64,000 nt of DNA from UBA1422 sp041859095 (GTDB lineage: Bacteria > Bacillota > Clostridia > Peptostreptococcales > Anaerovoracaceae), in the NCBI GenBank assembly GCA_041859095.1, contig JBHEKY010000011.1, forward strand, positions 1 to 64,000, written 5' to 3'. Positions within the stretch are counted from its first letter, which is position 1, and every line of letters starts with the position of its first letter. Position numbers and translations under genes: made by a program. This document shows positions 44,051 through 53,164 of this stretch, one piece after another. A model generated the notes under the pieces. That model made no database searches and had not been told where the DNA came from. It was given only the letters and a program-made list of their open reading frames with translations.

Positions 44051-44803
44051 ATGATAAAATTCACCCATGTTACAAAGAGTTATAAATCCAACATTGGACT
44101 AGATGATGTTTGTATAACGATTAATAAGGGTGATTTTGTTTTTTTGGTAGGTCCCAGCGGTGCCGGAAAATCCACCTTCATCAAATTAATTTTGAAAGAA
44201 ATTGACGCAGAGAAAGGAACCATCAGAGTTAACGAGCGGGAAGTCACCAAATTGTCAAACAGGCAAGTTTCTGACCACCGTAGAAATATTGGAATTGTCT
44301 TTCAAGATTTTCGATTGTTGCCCAAAAAAACAGTATTTGAAAATGTTGCGTTTGCAATGGAAATTACCCATCAAAGTAAACGTGCAATAAGAAGGCAAGT
44401 TCCACAGGTACTAAGTTTGATGGGGATTAGCAGTAAGTCAGACAAGTATCCAGACGAGCTATCTGCCGGAGAGCAACAGAGGGTTGCGATCGCAAGAGCG
44501 ATTATCAACAAACCAACGGTTTTAATCGCTGATGAGCCGACAGGTAACTTGGATCCTGATACTGCATGGGAAATCATGCGTCTGCTCGATATGATTAACC
44601 AAAGAGGAACGACGATTCTAATGGTTACTCATGCCAAAGAAATTGTTGATAAAATGAAAAAACGTGTTGTGGCAATTGATAAAGGAAAAATTGTTCGAGA
44701 TGATTATGGCACTTATGGATATGTCGATAACTGCATGCAGTCGCCTGAAGAACAGGCAATTTTTAATATGACAGAAGGGCTGGCAAAAGAAGATGATGAA
44801 TAG
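44051..44803 (+). CDS. ftsE: Cell division ATP-binding protein FtsE
   Basis: FtsE, 250 residues, is the ABC-type ATPase that, with FtsX, drives peptidoglycan hydrolases at the envelope. Walker A GPSGAGKST, the Q-loop VFQDFRLLPKKTV, signature LSAGEQQRVAIARA, Walker B VLIADEPTG and the switch TILMVTHA are all present. Its C-terminal tail of about 25 residues extends beyond the usual length of about 228. GGAGGGGCAC lies before the ATG. It overlaps ftsX by 11 bases. Confidence 0.96.
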   Translation: MIKFTHVTKSYKSNIGLDDVCITINKGDFVFLVGPSGAGKSTFIKLILKEIDAEKGTIRVNEREVTKLSNRQVSDHRRNIGIVFQDFRLLPKKTVFENVAFAMEITHQSKRAIRRQVPQVLSLMGISSKSDKYPDELSAGEQQRVAIARAIINKPTVLIADEPTGNLDPDTAWEIMRLLDMINQRGTTILMVTHAKEIVDKMKKRVVAIDKGKIVRDDYGTYGYVDNCMQSPEEQAIFNMTEGLAKEDDE

Positions 44804-45686
44804 ATTTGGATATACTCTGAAGCAAGCATTTCGTCAGATTTACAGAAATAGTGCAATGTCGTTAGCATCCATTTTCGCTATCACCGCAATGCTTCTAATT
44901 TTAGGCCTATTTTTCATACTAATCATAAACATTAACATGGCAGCCGAGACCGTCAAATCAGATTATAATACCATCGAAATTTGGCTTCAGGACACTACCG
45001 AGCCGGACATAGCTCAAGAGCTCGTAGACGGAATTAAGAAATGGGAAGATGTTTCCACAGTGGAATTTAGAACCAAAGAGGATGCCTTATCGATTCTAAA
45101 GGAGCGCTGGGGCGAAAGCGGATATCTATTGGACGGATTACAACAAAATCCATTACCAAATTCCATCATCATTATTGTAGATGACATCGAAAAATCGGCA
45201 GCGGTAGCCGTCAAAGCGGAAACGCTTGAAGGAATTGAAGGAGTGAAGTATTATAAAGATACAGTGGACAAATTAATCCGCATTACCAACGGTATGCAAC
45301 TTGCAGCCATTGTAATCATGATCTTTCTTGTCATTGTATCTGTAGTGGTCGTGGCAAACACCATAAAGTTAACTGTTTTTGCCAGATCCGACGAAATCAC
45401 AATCATGAAATATGTTGGCGCCACCAGTTGGTTCATCAGGGGTCCCTTCCTTACTGAAGGAATCATGATTGGTATCATCTCCGCAGTTGTATCTGTCGGC
45501 ATTGTAGGGCTGATATACAGCAAAGTACATGCAGCGATTGGCACTGAATTGGTCACTATTTTGTCTGCACCTCTAGTGCCAACCGGTTTCATGGTAATCA
45601 ATTTGTTTTGGATTTTTATTGCTCTTGGGATAAGCATTGGATCTTGGGGAAGCATTGTATCCATGAGAAAGTTTCTTGATACGTAA
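44793..45686 (+). CDS. ftsX: Cell division membrane protein FtsX
   Basis: FtsX, 297 residues, is the membrane partner of FtsE. It has an N-terminal helix (about 20-45), an extracellular domain (about 46-168), and three C-terminal helices (about 170-195, 215-240 and 265-290), the four-helix layout of the family. The segment NTIKLTVFARSDEITIMKYVGAT between helices is diagnostic. The extracellular domain is the likely contact site for the hydrolase encoded next. The start is one of two adjacent ATG codons (44793 or 44796). Confidence 0.94.
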   Translation: MMNRFGYTLKQAFRQIYRNSAMSLASIFAITAMLLILGLFFILIININMAAETVKSDYNTIEIWLQDTTEPDIAQELVDGIKKWEDVSTVEFRTKEDALSILKERWGESGYLLDGLQQNPLPNSIIIIVDDIEKSAAVAVKAETLEGIEGVKYYKDTVDKLIRITNGMQLAAIVIMIFLVIVSVVVVANTIKLTVFARSDEITIMKYVGATSWFIRGPFLTEGIMIGIISAVVSVGIVGLIYSKVHAAIGTELVTILSAPLVPTGFMVINLFWIFIALGISIGSWGSIVSMRKFLDT

Positions 45687-45697
45687 GGAGGTTCTGA

Positions 45698-46765
45698 ATG
45701 AGAAATAACAAATTTCGAATATTCATTGCGCTTGTGCTCACGGTTTTGTTATTAAGTGGAGTAAGTTATTCTTATGCTTCCAGTCTGGATGATATCCTAG
45801 ATAAAATCAGAAAAACTGAGAATCAGATGAATGACAACAAAAAAGAGATCAAACAGCTTAATGCAGAAATTGCAGAACTCCAAGCAGCGATTACAGACAC
45901 CGAAAACGATATTCGAGTATTAGAAGGGAATATCGCAATAAAAGAACAGGAATTAGTTGTAAAAAAGGCAGAAATAGATCAGTCTACAAGTGAATTGAAT
46001 GCAAGGTTGCGCCAAATATACAAAAGTGGTTCAGTCAGTTTTATTGACATACTATTTAGCTCAGGTAATGTCAGTGAATTCATGGCTAACATGGAAATGA
46101 TTTCGTTAATCTACGAGAATGACAAAACCCTTGTGGTTTCTCTAAAAGACACTTACGCAGCAATCGAAGTACAAAAGAATGAACTAGTAGTTATGCAGCA
46201 GAGCCTGAGCGCGAAAGAAGAATCTTTAACCGCAGGAAAAGCGGTCATGGCAAACAAGAGAACAGTAGCGACTGCTGAAAACAAAAAACTGGAAGCCGAA
46301 TTGGATGCACTAAATGCTGAAGCAGACCGCATCATCAAAGAAATTCAGAGACTTTCCGGAAATGGAAACTATGCCGGAGGAATTTTAAGTTGGCCAACGC
46401 CTGGTTATAGTAGAGTCTCTTCTGAATTTGGATATCGAATTCATCCAATTTTAGGTTACAAAAAACTACATACCGGTATTGATATTGCTGCTCCTTATGG
46501 TGCAACAGTAATTGCATCCAACAGTGGAAAAGTGATTTCATCCTATTATAATTCCAGCTATGGCAATATGATTATTGTTGACCACGGCGGTGGCATTGCC
46601 ACGCTATATGCCCATTTGAGTTCTCGTCTTGTGAATGTAGGTGCTATTGTAACGCGAGGACAAACCATTGGAAAGGTTGGCAGCACGGGTATGTCTACTG
46701 GCCCGCATTTACACTTTGAAGTACGACTAAACGGCGTATATCAAAATCCTAGGAGCTACTTATAA
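45698..46765 (+). CDS. Coiled-coil M23 murein hydrolase (EnvC/PcsB-like)
   Basis: A 355-residue exported protein. It has a signal peptide (about 1-27), a long coiled coil (about 28-225) of the EnvC/CwlO/PcsB type, a short linker, and a LytM/M23 peptidase domain (about 240-355). Zinc ligands are seen in KLHTGIDIAAPYG and in GPHLHFEVRLNG. The order ftsE-ftsX-hydrolase matches systems where FtsEX pulls the coiled coil to activate peptidoglycan cleavage at division. It is tightly spaced (11 bases) after ftsX and overlaps recJ by one base. Confidence 0.92.
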   Translation: MRNNKFRIFIALVLTVLLLSGVSYSYASSLDDILDKIRKTENQMNDNKKEIKQLNAEIAELQAAITDTENDIRVLEGNIAIKEQELVVKKAEIDQSTSELNARLRQIYKSGSVSFIDILFSSGNVSEFMANMEMISLIYENDKTLVVSLKDTYAAIEVQKNELVVMQQSLSAKEESLTAGKAVMANKRTVATAENKKLEAELDALNAEADRIIKEIQRLSGNGNYAGGILSWPTPGYSRVSSEFGYRIHPILGYKKLHTGIDIAAPYGATVIASNSGKVISSYYNSSYGNMIIVDHGGGIATLYAHLSSRLVNVGAIVTRGQTIGKVGSTGMSTGPHLHFEVRLNGVYQNPRSYL

Positions 46766-48417
46766 TGAATGACATAAATCCCAAAATACTTGAATTGCTT
46801 TCTTTGCGCGGCATTTCGCAAGAAGAAGACATTCTTGAGTTTTTAACATCTAAACCAAAACGCACATACGATCCATTCCTGCTTCTCAATATGGAGGCGG
46901 GAGTGGATTTCATATTGAAAGCAATTAAGGAAGACAAAACCATTTGTCTTTATGGCGACTACGATGTCGATGGAATTACTTCTATTTGCATCTTGCGAAT
47001 CATATTTGCACACCTAACAGACAAAATTACTCATTATATTCCTTCACGTTTTAGTGAGGGCTATGGTCTGAATAAATGCGCAATTGACAAGCTAAAAGCA
47101 AAAGGTGTTGATCTCATTATCACGGTGGATTGTGGCAGTACTTCATATGAGGAAGTTGAATATGCTAAATCCATTGGATTGGATATTATTGTTACAGATC
47201 ATCATAGTATTATGGACAAAAAGGCAAATTGCCTTTTGATCAATCCAAAACAAGAAGGGTGTACCTACCCATTCAAAGGATTGGCAGGTTGTGGGGTAGC
47301 ATTTAAATTGGCACAAGCGCTTCGCGAAAAAGCAAAATTGCCGAAAGCTATTACCAATAGCTTATTGGATATTGTTGCCATTGGTACAATCGGTGATATT
47401 GTTCCATTAATTGACGAAAACCGTACTCTGGCAAAGTATGGATTATATGAGCTGAACAAGAATAATAGACTTGGCATCAAATTGCTGGTCGAAGCCATTT
47501 CAATGAACAGTCTTTCACTACGTTCCGATCAAATTGCTTATTGCATCGTGCCACATTTAAATGCAGCGGGCAGAATGAAAGATGCAGTCATTGGTGTTGA
47601 TTTATTGCTGAGCAACGAGCCAACAAGTGCAAAAAAGCTGGCCAGTGAACTTGTTCAACACAACTCGGAACGAAAAAGAATCCAGGAAGAGACATTTATT
47701 CAATGTATGGAATTAAAAGAGAAACAATGTAAGGATAGTGTGTTTCCAATTATCAGGGCAGAAAACGCCCATGAAGGCATAACTGGTATCGTGGCAGGAA
47801 AACTAAAAGATATCTACGAAAAACCTGTCATTATCGCCACACCTTGCGAAGGCCTCCTAAAGGGAACCGGACGTAGTACAGACAAAATTGATATGTTTCA
47901 GATTCTAGATAAATACAGGGATTTATTCATTCGGTTTGGCGGACATCACAGCGCATGTGGGTTTCTTATGAGTGAAGAAAACTTCGAAGAATTCCGACTC
48001 AAAGCTACAAGTGATTTGGAAGAAAGACTTCGTCAAGAACCGGATTTACTCGACCAACATTCCCAATTCGATGTAATACTTACCGGAGCGGAAATGACAC
48101 TTGACTTCATGGAACAACTTGAAAGGATGGAGCCCTTTGGATGTAAAAATCGAAGACCTGTGTTTTGCTTGCAAGGCGTAACCCTTACCAACCAACAAAA
48201 GATGGGCAAAGATGGAAACCATGCAAGATTTTTTGCGATTGATTCGGAAGGCTTATCCGCTGAATGTGTTCTGTTTTCCAAAGCAAACCAGCATCAAGAA
48301 CTGATTTACGGAGCTACATTACTGAATCTATATGGCACGTTACAACTTAATGTCTGGAATGGTACAAAAAAAGTTCAATTTGTTGTTGAACGGATTGAAC
48401 GACATCCTAATCTTTGA
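46765..48417 (+). CDS. recJ: Single-stranded-DNA-specific exonuclease RecJ
   Basis: RecJ, 550 residues, degrades single-stranded DNA 5' to 3' in repair. The DHH-domain motifs are LYGDYDVDGITS, VDCGSTS and VTDHHSI with metal-binding aspartates; the DHHA1 domain has RFGGHHSACGFLM, and an OB-like domain follows from about residue 430. The ATG overlaps the stop of the hydrolase gene by one base (TAATG). Its place between two cell-wall genes is unusual; the coupling suggests shared transcription, not shared function. Confidence 0.93.
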   Translation: MNDINPKILELLSLRGISQEEDILEFLTSKPKRTYDPFLLLNMEAGVDFILKAIKEDKTICLYGDYDVDGITSICILRIIFAHLTDKITHYIPSRFSEGYGLNKCAIDKLKAKGVDLIITVDCGSTSYEEVEYAKSIGLDIIVTDHHSIMDKKANCLLINPKQEGCTYPFKGLAGCGVAFKLAQALREKAKLPKAITNSLLDIVAIGTIGDIVPLIDENRTLAKYGLYELNKNNRLGIKLLVEAISMNSLSLRSDQIAYCIVPHLNAAGRMKDAVIGVDLLLSNEPTSAKKLASELVQHNSERKRIQEETFIQCMELKEKQCKDSVFPIIRAENAHEGITGIVAGKLKDIYEKPVIIATPCEGLLKGTGRSTDKIDMFQILDKYRDLFIRFGGHHSACGFLMSEENFEEFRLKATSDLEERLRQEPDLLDQHSQFDVILTGAEMTLDFMEQLERMEPFGCKNRRPVFCLQGVTLTNQQKMGKDGNHARFFAIDSEGLSAECVLFSKANQHQELIYGATLLNLYGTLQLNVWNGTKKVQFVVERIERHPNL

Positions 48418-48437
48418 GAAAGTGAGGCTCTTAACTC

Positions 48438-49610
48438 ATGACGATTAAGAAAAAGACCTTTGCCTTGATACTATTTCTGACCCTGATTGTCGGGGGAGGG
48501 CTCACGTATGGAGGCATGCAAATCGCTATTCATGCAAATATTGGAAGCGTTCAAGTTTCAGTTTCGGAATACGAAAGCCTAAAATACATGAATGATAAAT
48601 ATGCCAAACTTGAGCAGCTTTATCAAACCATAGAAGAGAGTTTTTATAAAGGTGTTGATGAAGATGCCTTGGAGATTGGAATCTACAAAGGTCTTTTTTC
48701 TGGGCTTGATGACGTATATTCTGCATATATGACAAAAGAAGAGTACGAGGCTTGGAAAGCATCGGCGTTAGGTGAATTTGAAGGCATTGGGATTACTTTC
48801 TCGCAGAACGATAATGGAGAATTTGTCATACTAAACACAATCACCAACAGCCCGGCACAAAAGGCAGGATTGTTGGCTGGTGATTTTATTCTTAAAGTTG
48901 ACGGAAAAGAGTTTACTGATCTGGAAGCACTAGGGACTGCAATCCGAGGTGATGCTGGAAGCAAAGTCGAGGTAACATACCAGCGCAACAATGAAGAATT
49001 CACTATTTCCTTAATACGCGCAAAAATCGTCACTGAATCTGTCAGTTATGAACTCAGAGCTGACAGCATCGGCTATATCAAAATATCAGGTTTTGAAGAT
49101 CAAACATCGGAAGATTTTGCTTCTGCACTAAGAGATTTGGAAGTCAAAGGTGCAAAAGGATTAATAATCGACTTGCGTAACAACGGAGGAGGATTGGTAG
49201 ATGAAGGGATTCAAATTGCTGACAAACTCATGGGAAAAGGAACGATTACCTATCTTCAAGATCGGAACGGCAAAAAAGAATATTACGAATCTGACGCCCA
49301 GAAAACCACTTTGCCATTTGTTGTCTTGGTGAATGACGGCACTGCCAGCACATCGGAAATCGTTGCAGCTGCCATTAAGGATAGTGATGACGGACAATTA
49401 ATCGGAATTACCACCTTTGGAAAGGGCATCGTCCAATCCACATCTCAATTGCCGGATGGCGATGCGATAAAGCTAACCATTAAACAATACTTTTCACCAT
49501 TGGGAACTACCATTCATAAAATTGGTGTTACTCCTGACTATGTAGTTGAGGATGATTCAACAACTCAAGCCGACGAACAACTGAACAAAGCCCTTGCGTT
49601 GCTACTGTAG
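48438..49610 (+). CDS. C-terminal processing protease, S41 family (CtpA/CtpB-like)
   Basis: A 390-residue exported serine protease. It has an N-terminal membrane anchor (about 8-28), a region at about 30-95 typical of CtpB, a PDZ domain (about 95-175) with the FEGIGITFSQ motif, and the S41 peptidase domain. The catalytic serine lies in NDGTASTSEIVAA, the lysine in TTFGKGIVQS. Such proteases often partner FtsEX-linked hydrolases and may limit their activity (inference). The start follows AGTGAGG. A TATAAT-type promoter for the next gene begins directly after the stop. Confidence 0.92.
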   Translation: MTIKKKTFALILFLTLIVGGGLTYGGMQIAIHANIGSVQVSVSEYESLKYMNDKYAKLEQLYQTIEESFYKGVDEDALEIGIYKGLFSGLDDVYSAYMTKEEYEAWKASALGEFEGIGITFSQNDNGEFVILNTITNSPAQKAGLLAGDFILKVDGKEFTDLEALGTAIRGDAGSKVEVTYQRNNEEFTISLIRAKIVTESVSYELRADSIGYIKISGFEDQTSEDFASALRDLEVKGAKGLIIDLRNNGGGLVDEGIQIADKLMGKGTITYLQDRNGKKEYYESDAQKTTLPFVVLVNDGTASTSEIVAAAIKDSDDGQLIGITTFGKGIVQSTSQLPDGDAIKLTIKQYFSPLGTTIHKIGVTPDYVVEDDSTTQADEQLNKALALLL

Positions 49611-49612
49611 CA

Positions 49613-49621
49613 TGATATAAT
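49613..49621 (+). promoter_or_regulatory. Extended -10 promoter of the yerC-like gene
   Basis: TGATATAAT (TATAAT 49616-49621) with no good -35. The predicted leader is about 37 bases with AAAGGAG near its end. Confidence 0.5.
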
Positions 49622-49664
49622 TATACAGTAAAGTGTTAAAGCACCGGATGAAAGGAGCACGCTG

Positions 49665-49961
49665 ATGACTTATGAATCCAGGTTTAAACGGGACGATATT
49701 GATAAATTATTTCAGGCAATTTTGATGCTGGAAACCGACGAGGATTGTTATCGATTCTTTGAAGACATTTGTACAATCAACGAAATTCATGCGATTGCAC
49801 AAAGGCTCGAAGTAGCAAAACTATTAAATGACAAAAAGACTTATAGTGAAATTGAAGAAATGACCGGGGCGTCAACCGCGACGATCAGTAGAATCAATAA
49901 GTGTCTCGTGTATGGAGCAGATGGCTACAAACTAGTCTTAGCAAAAATGGAGAACAAATAG
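49665..49961 (+). CDS. TrpR-like YerC/YecD-family regulator
   Basis: A 98-residue all-helical DNA-binding protein resembling the Trp repressor fold. FEDICTINEIHAIAQRLEVAKLL and a helix-turn-helix SEIEEMTGASTATISRINKCL (about 62-82) match the YerC/YecD family, which lacks the tryptophan-binding pocket of true TrpR. The targets are unknown. It has its own extended -10 promoter and a terminator, so it forms a single-gene unit. AAAGGAG lies 8 bases before the ATG. Confidence 0.85.
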   Translation: MTYESRFKRDDIDKLFQAILMLETDEDCYRFFEDICTINEIHAIAQRLEVAKLLNDKKTYSEIEEMTGASTATISRINKCLVYGADGYKLVLAKMENK

Positions 49962-49972
49962 CAGAGTGCAAA

Positions 49973-50003
49973 GCCGCGGACAAATCCTTTGCCGTGGCTT
50001 TTT
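49973..50003 (+). terminator. Rho-independent terminator after the yerC-like gene
   Basis: GCCGCGG (49973-49979) then CAAA pairs with TTTG and CCGTGGC (ending 49998), with one bulged A and a 3-base loop, followed by five T. Confidence 0.8.
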
Positions 50004-50042
50004 GTTTATGATGATACTGTTTGAATGTGTCAGGGAGTGTGA

Positions 50043-50624
50043 ATGATACTATATGTGTTTGAGCAATATAGAGGAAACAAAACAAGTGAACAGAATACTG
50101 AACAACTTGTTGCGTTGGCGATAAAACAGTATGCCAAAGAAACAGGATTCCTTCACTCCGAAAGCGACGCCGCCTTCCGCCTTTGTAAAACGCAAAAGGG
50201 CAAGCCATATATCGAAGGCTACCCTTTATACATTTCAGTGAGCCACTCGGATTTTATGTGGGTGTGTCTGATTGGCGAACAAGAAAACGGTGTAGACATA
50301 CAGAAAAGGACCCATACCAATTTTGAAGCCATTGCAAAACGTTTCTACCAGCCTGAAGAGCAAAAGGCAGTAGCAGAAGGTGGCATCGCATCTTTTATCG
50401 CAATATGGTGCAGAAAAGAATCATTTATAAAGCTTTTTGGATTTACTATCGGAGATACTATTGATTGGCTTAACGTAGCTGAAAACAAAGCCCCAGCCAA
50501 CCAGATATACTATATGGATCGGATTATTATGTTCTCAGAAATAGATTTTCACCCAGAATACATCTGTGTGGCCGCCATAGAAAAAAAGGAAGAAATATGG
50601 ATCAGAAGAATACTTACCGCTTAA
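50043..50624 (+). CDS. 4'-phosphopantetheinyl transferase, Sfp type
   Basis: A 193-residue enzyme that transfers the phosphopantetheine arm from CoA to carrier proteins. The Sfp-type motifs are GKPYIEG, YISVSHSD, NGVDIQKRT (Mg-binding Asp) and IWCRKESFIKL. It is shorter than Sfp (about 224 residues) and closer to the compact members. No polyketide or peptide synthetase cluster is in the window, so it may serve fatty-acid carrier proteins or a distant system. It overlaps the next gene by 28 bases. AGGGAGTG lies upstream. Confidence 0.85.
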   Translation: MILYVFEQYRGNKTSEQNTEQLVALAIKQYAKETGFLHSESDAAFRLCKTQKGKPYIEGYPLYISVSHSDFMWVCLIGEQENGVDIQKRTHTNFEAIAKRFYQPEEQKAVAEGGIASFIAIWCRKESFIKLFGFTIGDTIDWLNVAENKAPANQIYYMDRIIMFSEIDFHPEYICVAAIEKKEEIWIRRILTA

Positions 50625-51538
50625 AATCACATCTTGCCGGAATGGTTTTTGCTATTTTAGTTGGGTTCTCGTTTATGTCTTTAAAGATATGTGTACCAAT
50701 TGCGACCCCACTTCAAATTCTAAGTTTTCGTTATACTTTTGCATTCCTTGCAGCCGTCATTTTTTTATTTCTGCGCATCAACAAAGTGTCATATTGGAAT
50801 AAACCAATCATGAAAGTGGGGCTTGTTGTAGTATGCTATGTGGGTTTTATGGTTTTTCAAACCCTTGGAATGGTATTTGCTTCTTCTGTGGAGGGAGCCA
50901 TCCTATTTGCAATCGTACCGATTTTTACCAAGATTATTGCCCGATTTGTATTGGGGGAGAAGTCAACGTTTCTGCAAGAGATCTTTATGTGGATTTCAAT
51001 CTCTGCGCTTGTTTTAATGATTATAATGGGTGCATCAACAATCTCTTTTAGTATCAAGGGGATTCTTCTACTTGCAATATCCAGTGCTTTAATCTCCGGA
51101 AGCAATGTGGTGATGAGACAGATAAAAAATATATTTACACCGATTGAAATCACCTTTGCTATTGTTATCAGTGGATTCGTATTTTTTAATACAGCAACCT
51201 TGGTTCACGGAATAGCAACCGATACGCTGGACGATTACTTTGCTCTTTTTGAAAACACAAAATTTCTTCTTGCTACTGCGTATCTGGGAATTTTCTGTAT
51301 CATGTTTACGGCACAGCTTATGAGCTATATGATGGCACATATGCCTGCTGTACAAGGGACTCTATATGGGAACGTTTCAACTGCGATTTCAATCATAGCC
51401 GGCACATTATTTCTTTCAGAACCTTTGCAGTCATTCCATATCATATGTGCTGGGCTCATTATTACCGGCGTAATAGGGATCAGTTTATCGGGTAGAAAGC
51501 AAACTAATTTAGCACAGCCAGGTCACTTAAAGCTTTAG
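50597..51538 (+). CDS. EamA/DMT-family permease
   Basis: A 313-residue membrane protein with ten helices in two EamA repeats (about 10-145 and 155-300). The segment SFRYTFAFLAAVIFLFLRI and the second repeat's LYGNVSTAISIIAGTLFLSE are typical of drug/metabolite transporters. The substrate cannot be judged. The start lies inside the transferase gene; AAAAAGGAAG is a reasonable ribosome site. It is followed 16 bases later by recX, so a loose operon is possible. Confidence 0.85.
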   Translation: MDQKNTYRLKSHLAGMVFAILVGFSFMSLKICVPIATPLQILSFRYTFAFLAAVIFLFLRINKVSYWNKPIMKVGLVVVCYVGFMVFQTLGMVFASSVEGAILFAIVPIFTKIIARFVLGEKSTFLQEIFMWISISALVLMIIMGASTISFSIKGILLLAISSALISGSNVVMRQIKNIFTPIEITFAIVISGFVFFNTATLVHGIATDTLDDYFALFENTKFLLATAYLGIFCIMFTAQLMSYMMAHMPAVQGTLYGNVSTAISIIAGTLFLSEPLQSFHIICAGLIITGVIGISLSGRKQTNLAQPGHLKL

Positions 51539-51554
51539 AATTGTGAGGGTAACA

Positions 51555-52031
51555 ATGGATGATATTTGGGAAGTGGCCTCCAGATTTCTGGAAAGACGTA
51601 TGAAAACCAGTAGTCAACTTGAAAGATATCTTCAGACCAAAGAGTACTCTGCTGAACAGATTAGCAAAGTGTTATCTCAGCTTGAAGAATATGGCTATAT
51701 CAATGATTCTGATTACGTGGCAGTATATATATCTCAATGCATCCCGAAGGGGCAGACCCTCTTTAGGATAAAAAGAGAACTTAGGGAGCGAGGGATTTCT
51801 GAACAAAATATTCAGACTGGCCTTGACCAGTATATTGAAGAGACCAATCATAATCCTATGGATGATGAATTTCAACGAGGTAGGATTCAGGCAGAAAAAA
51901 TAATCGGACATCTGAATCCGGCTGATACCAGGTTGCTTGCAAAAGCAGGGAGAAAACTGATGAACCTTGGTTATCGTTCAGAAACCATATATGCTATTCT
52001 TGGAGAATTCATGAGAGGCAAAAATCAATGA
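51555..52031 (+). CDS. recX: Regulatory protein RecX
   Basis: RecX, 158 residues, binds RecA filaments and limits recombination. It shows three-helix repeats: SRFLERRMKTSSQLERYL, the VLSQLEEYGYINDSDY segment, and KRELRERGIS. The last part (residues 110-158) repeats the pattern. ATG 51555 is preferred because TGAGGG lies 6 bases upstream; GTG 51543 has no ribosome site. There is no recA gene in the window. The stop overlaps the tcdA start (ATGA). Confidence 0.85.
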   Translation: MDDIWEVASRFLERRMKTSSQLERYLQTKEYSAEQISKVLSQLEEYGYINDSDYVAVYISQCIPKGQTLFRIKRELRERGISEQNIQTGLDQYIEETNHNPMDDEFQRGRIQAEKIIGHLNPADTRLLAKAGRKLMNLGYRSETIYAILGEFMRGKNQ

Positions 52032-52726
52032 AAAAGCAGCACGAAAGAACAGCATTCCTTGTTGGAGAAGATGGGATCGAGATTCTGAAAAACGCCAGAG
52101 TTGCTATTTTTGGGATTGGAGGCGTTGGCGGTTATACGGTAGAAGCTCTTGCAAGAGCTGGGATTGGAACCCTAGATATTATTGATAAAGATGTGGTGGA
52201 TGAAACCAATTTAAACCGTCAAATCATTGCACTACACAACACGATTGGAATGGACAAAGTTGAAGTGATGGCGTATCGCATTCATCAGATTGACCCTGAA
52301 ATTGTGACCCATTCATACAAGATGTTTTATTTACCAGAAAACGCAGCTTCCTTTGATTTATCCGTGTATGATTACATTGTAGACGCCATAGATAATGTGA
52401 CAGCTAAGATTGAGTTGGCTTGTCGTGCAAAAGAAGCAGGGATACCAATGATTGCATCAATGGGTACCGGAAATAAGATGGATGCATCAGGTTTTACCAT
52501 CACAGACATATCCCAAACATCAGTATGTCCATTGGCAAAGGTGATGCGCAAAGAGTTGAAAGCCAAAGGTATTGAGCACCTTAAAGTAGTATATTCCAAA
52601 GCAATCCCGTTAAAAAACAGACCCCCTGGTAGTATATCATTCGTGCCACCAGTGGCGGGGCTTTTAATGGCAGGCGAAGTCGTAAGAGATATTTTAATAG
52701 CAGGAGGACATACGAATGCAAAATAA
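52028..52726 (+). CDS. tcdA: tRNA threonylcarbamoyladenosine dehydratase TcdA
   Basis: TcdA, 232 residues, uses ATP to cyclise t6A at position 37 of ANN-decoding tRNAs. The E1-like adenylation fold has IFGIGGVGGYTVEALARAGIG, then DKDVVDETNLNRQI and the GTGNKMDASGF region. The Cys in VCPLAKVMRK and the length fit the TcdA/CsdL type rather than MoeB or ThiF. It overlaps recX by 4 bases and the following unknown gene by 11 bases. Confidence 0.92.
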   Translation: MKKQHERTAFLVGEDGIEILKNARVAIFGIGGVGGYTVEALARAGIGTLDIIDKDVVDETNLNRQIIALHNTIGMDKVEVMAYRIHQIDPEIVTHSYKMFYLPENAASFDLSVYDYIVDAIDNVTAKIELACRAKEAGIPMIASMGTGNKMDASGFTITDISQTSVCPLAKVMRKELKAKGIEHLKVVYSKAIPLKNRPPGSISFVPPVAGLLMAGEVVRDILIAGGHTNAK

Positions 52727-53159
52727 GCAAAAACTAATTGAAAACATCGAAATTTTCTATTCCGAGATAATTGAAGAATACAAAGAGATTACGTTGGCAA
52801 TCCGCAGCGAAGCTACCCCGTTGTCAATCTTCAAAAAGAAGAACTATCAACAGCATATAGAACGGCTTCGTGCATGTAAAAGAGACATTGCACGCGTGAA
52901 TCCAAAAGACATTAAGCTGGATCCTTCCGATGAAGCCGGCATTGAGTTGAAAGAAGTATTTGAACATGCTCTCTTCCTATTTGTAGGTCTTTGTGACTGT
53001 CAAATACAGCTGCAGGTGTCCTTTCAAAATACTGCCGAAAAAAGAGGCGGGAAATACAGCGAGTGCTCAGTTGCCACAAAAAAACTGAATGAGCACAACA
53101 AAGAAACTGAAAAAGAGTTCCACAAATTAGACGTATTATATGCTGACTATCTGGAATAG
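52716..53159 (+). CDS. Unknown helical protein between tcdA and rmuC
   Basis: I do not recognise this 147-residue soluble protein. It is largely helical, rich in Glu, Lys and Ile, with a basic central patch (FKKKNYQQHIERLRACKRD) and a CDCQIQ segment that could form a small metal site, though two Cys alone are weak evidence. It overlaps tcdA by 11 bases, AGGAGG sits upstream, and rmuC starts 5 bases after its stop, so it is clearly a real gene in this operon. Confidence 0.65.
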   Translation: MQNKQKLIENIEIFYSEIIEEYKEITLAIRSEATPLSIFKKKNYQQHIERLRACKRDIARVNPKDIKLDPSDEAGIELKEVFEHALFLFVGLCDCQIQLQVSFQNTAEKRGGKYSECSVATKKLNEHNKETEKEFHKLDVLYADYLE

Positions 53160-53164
53160 GAGAT

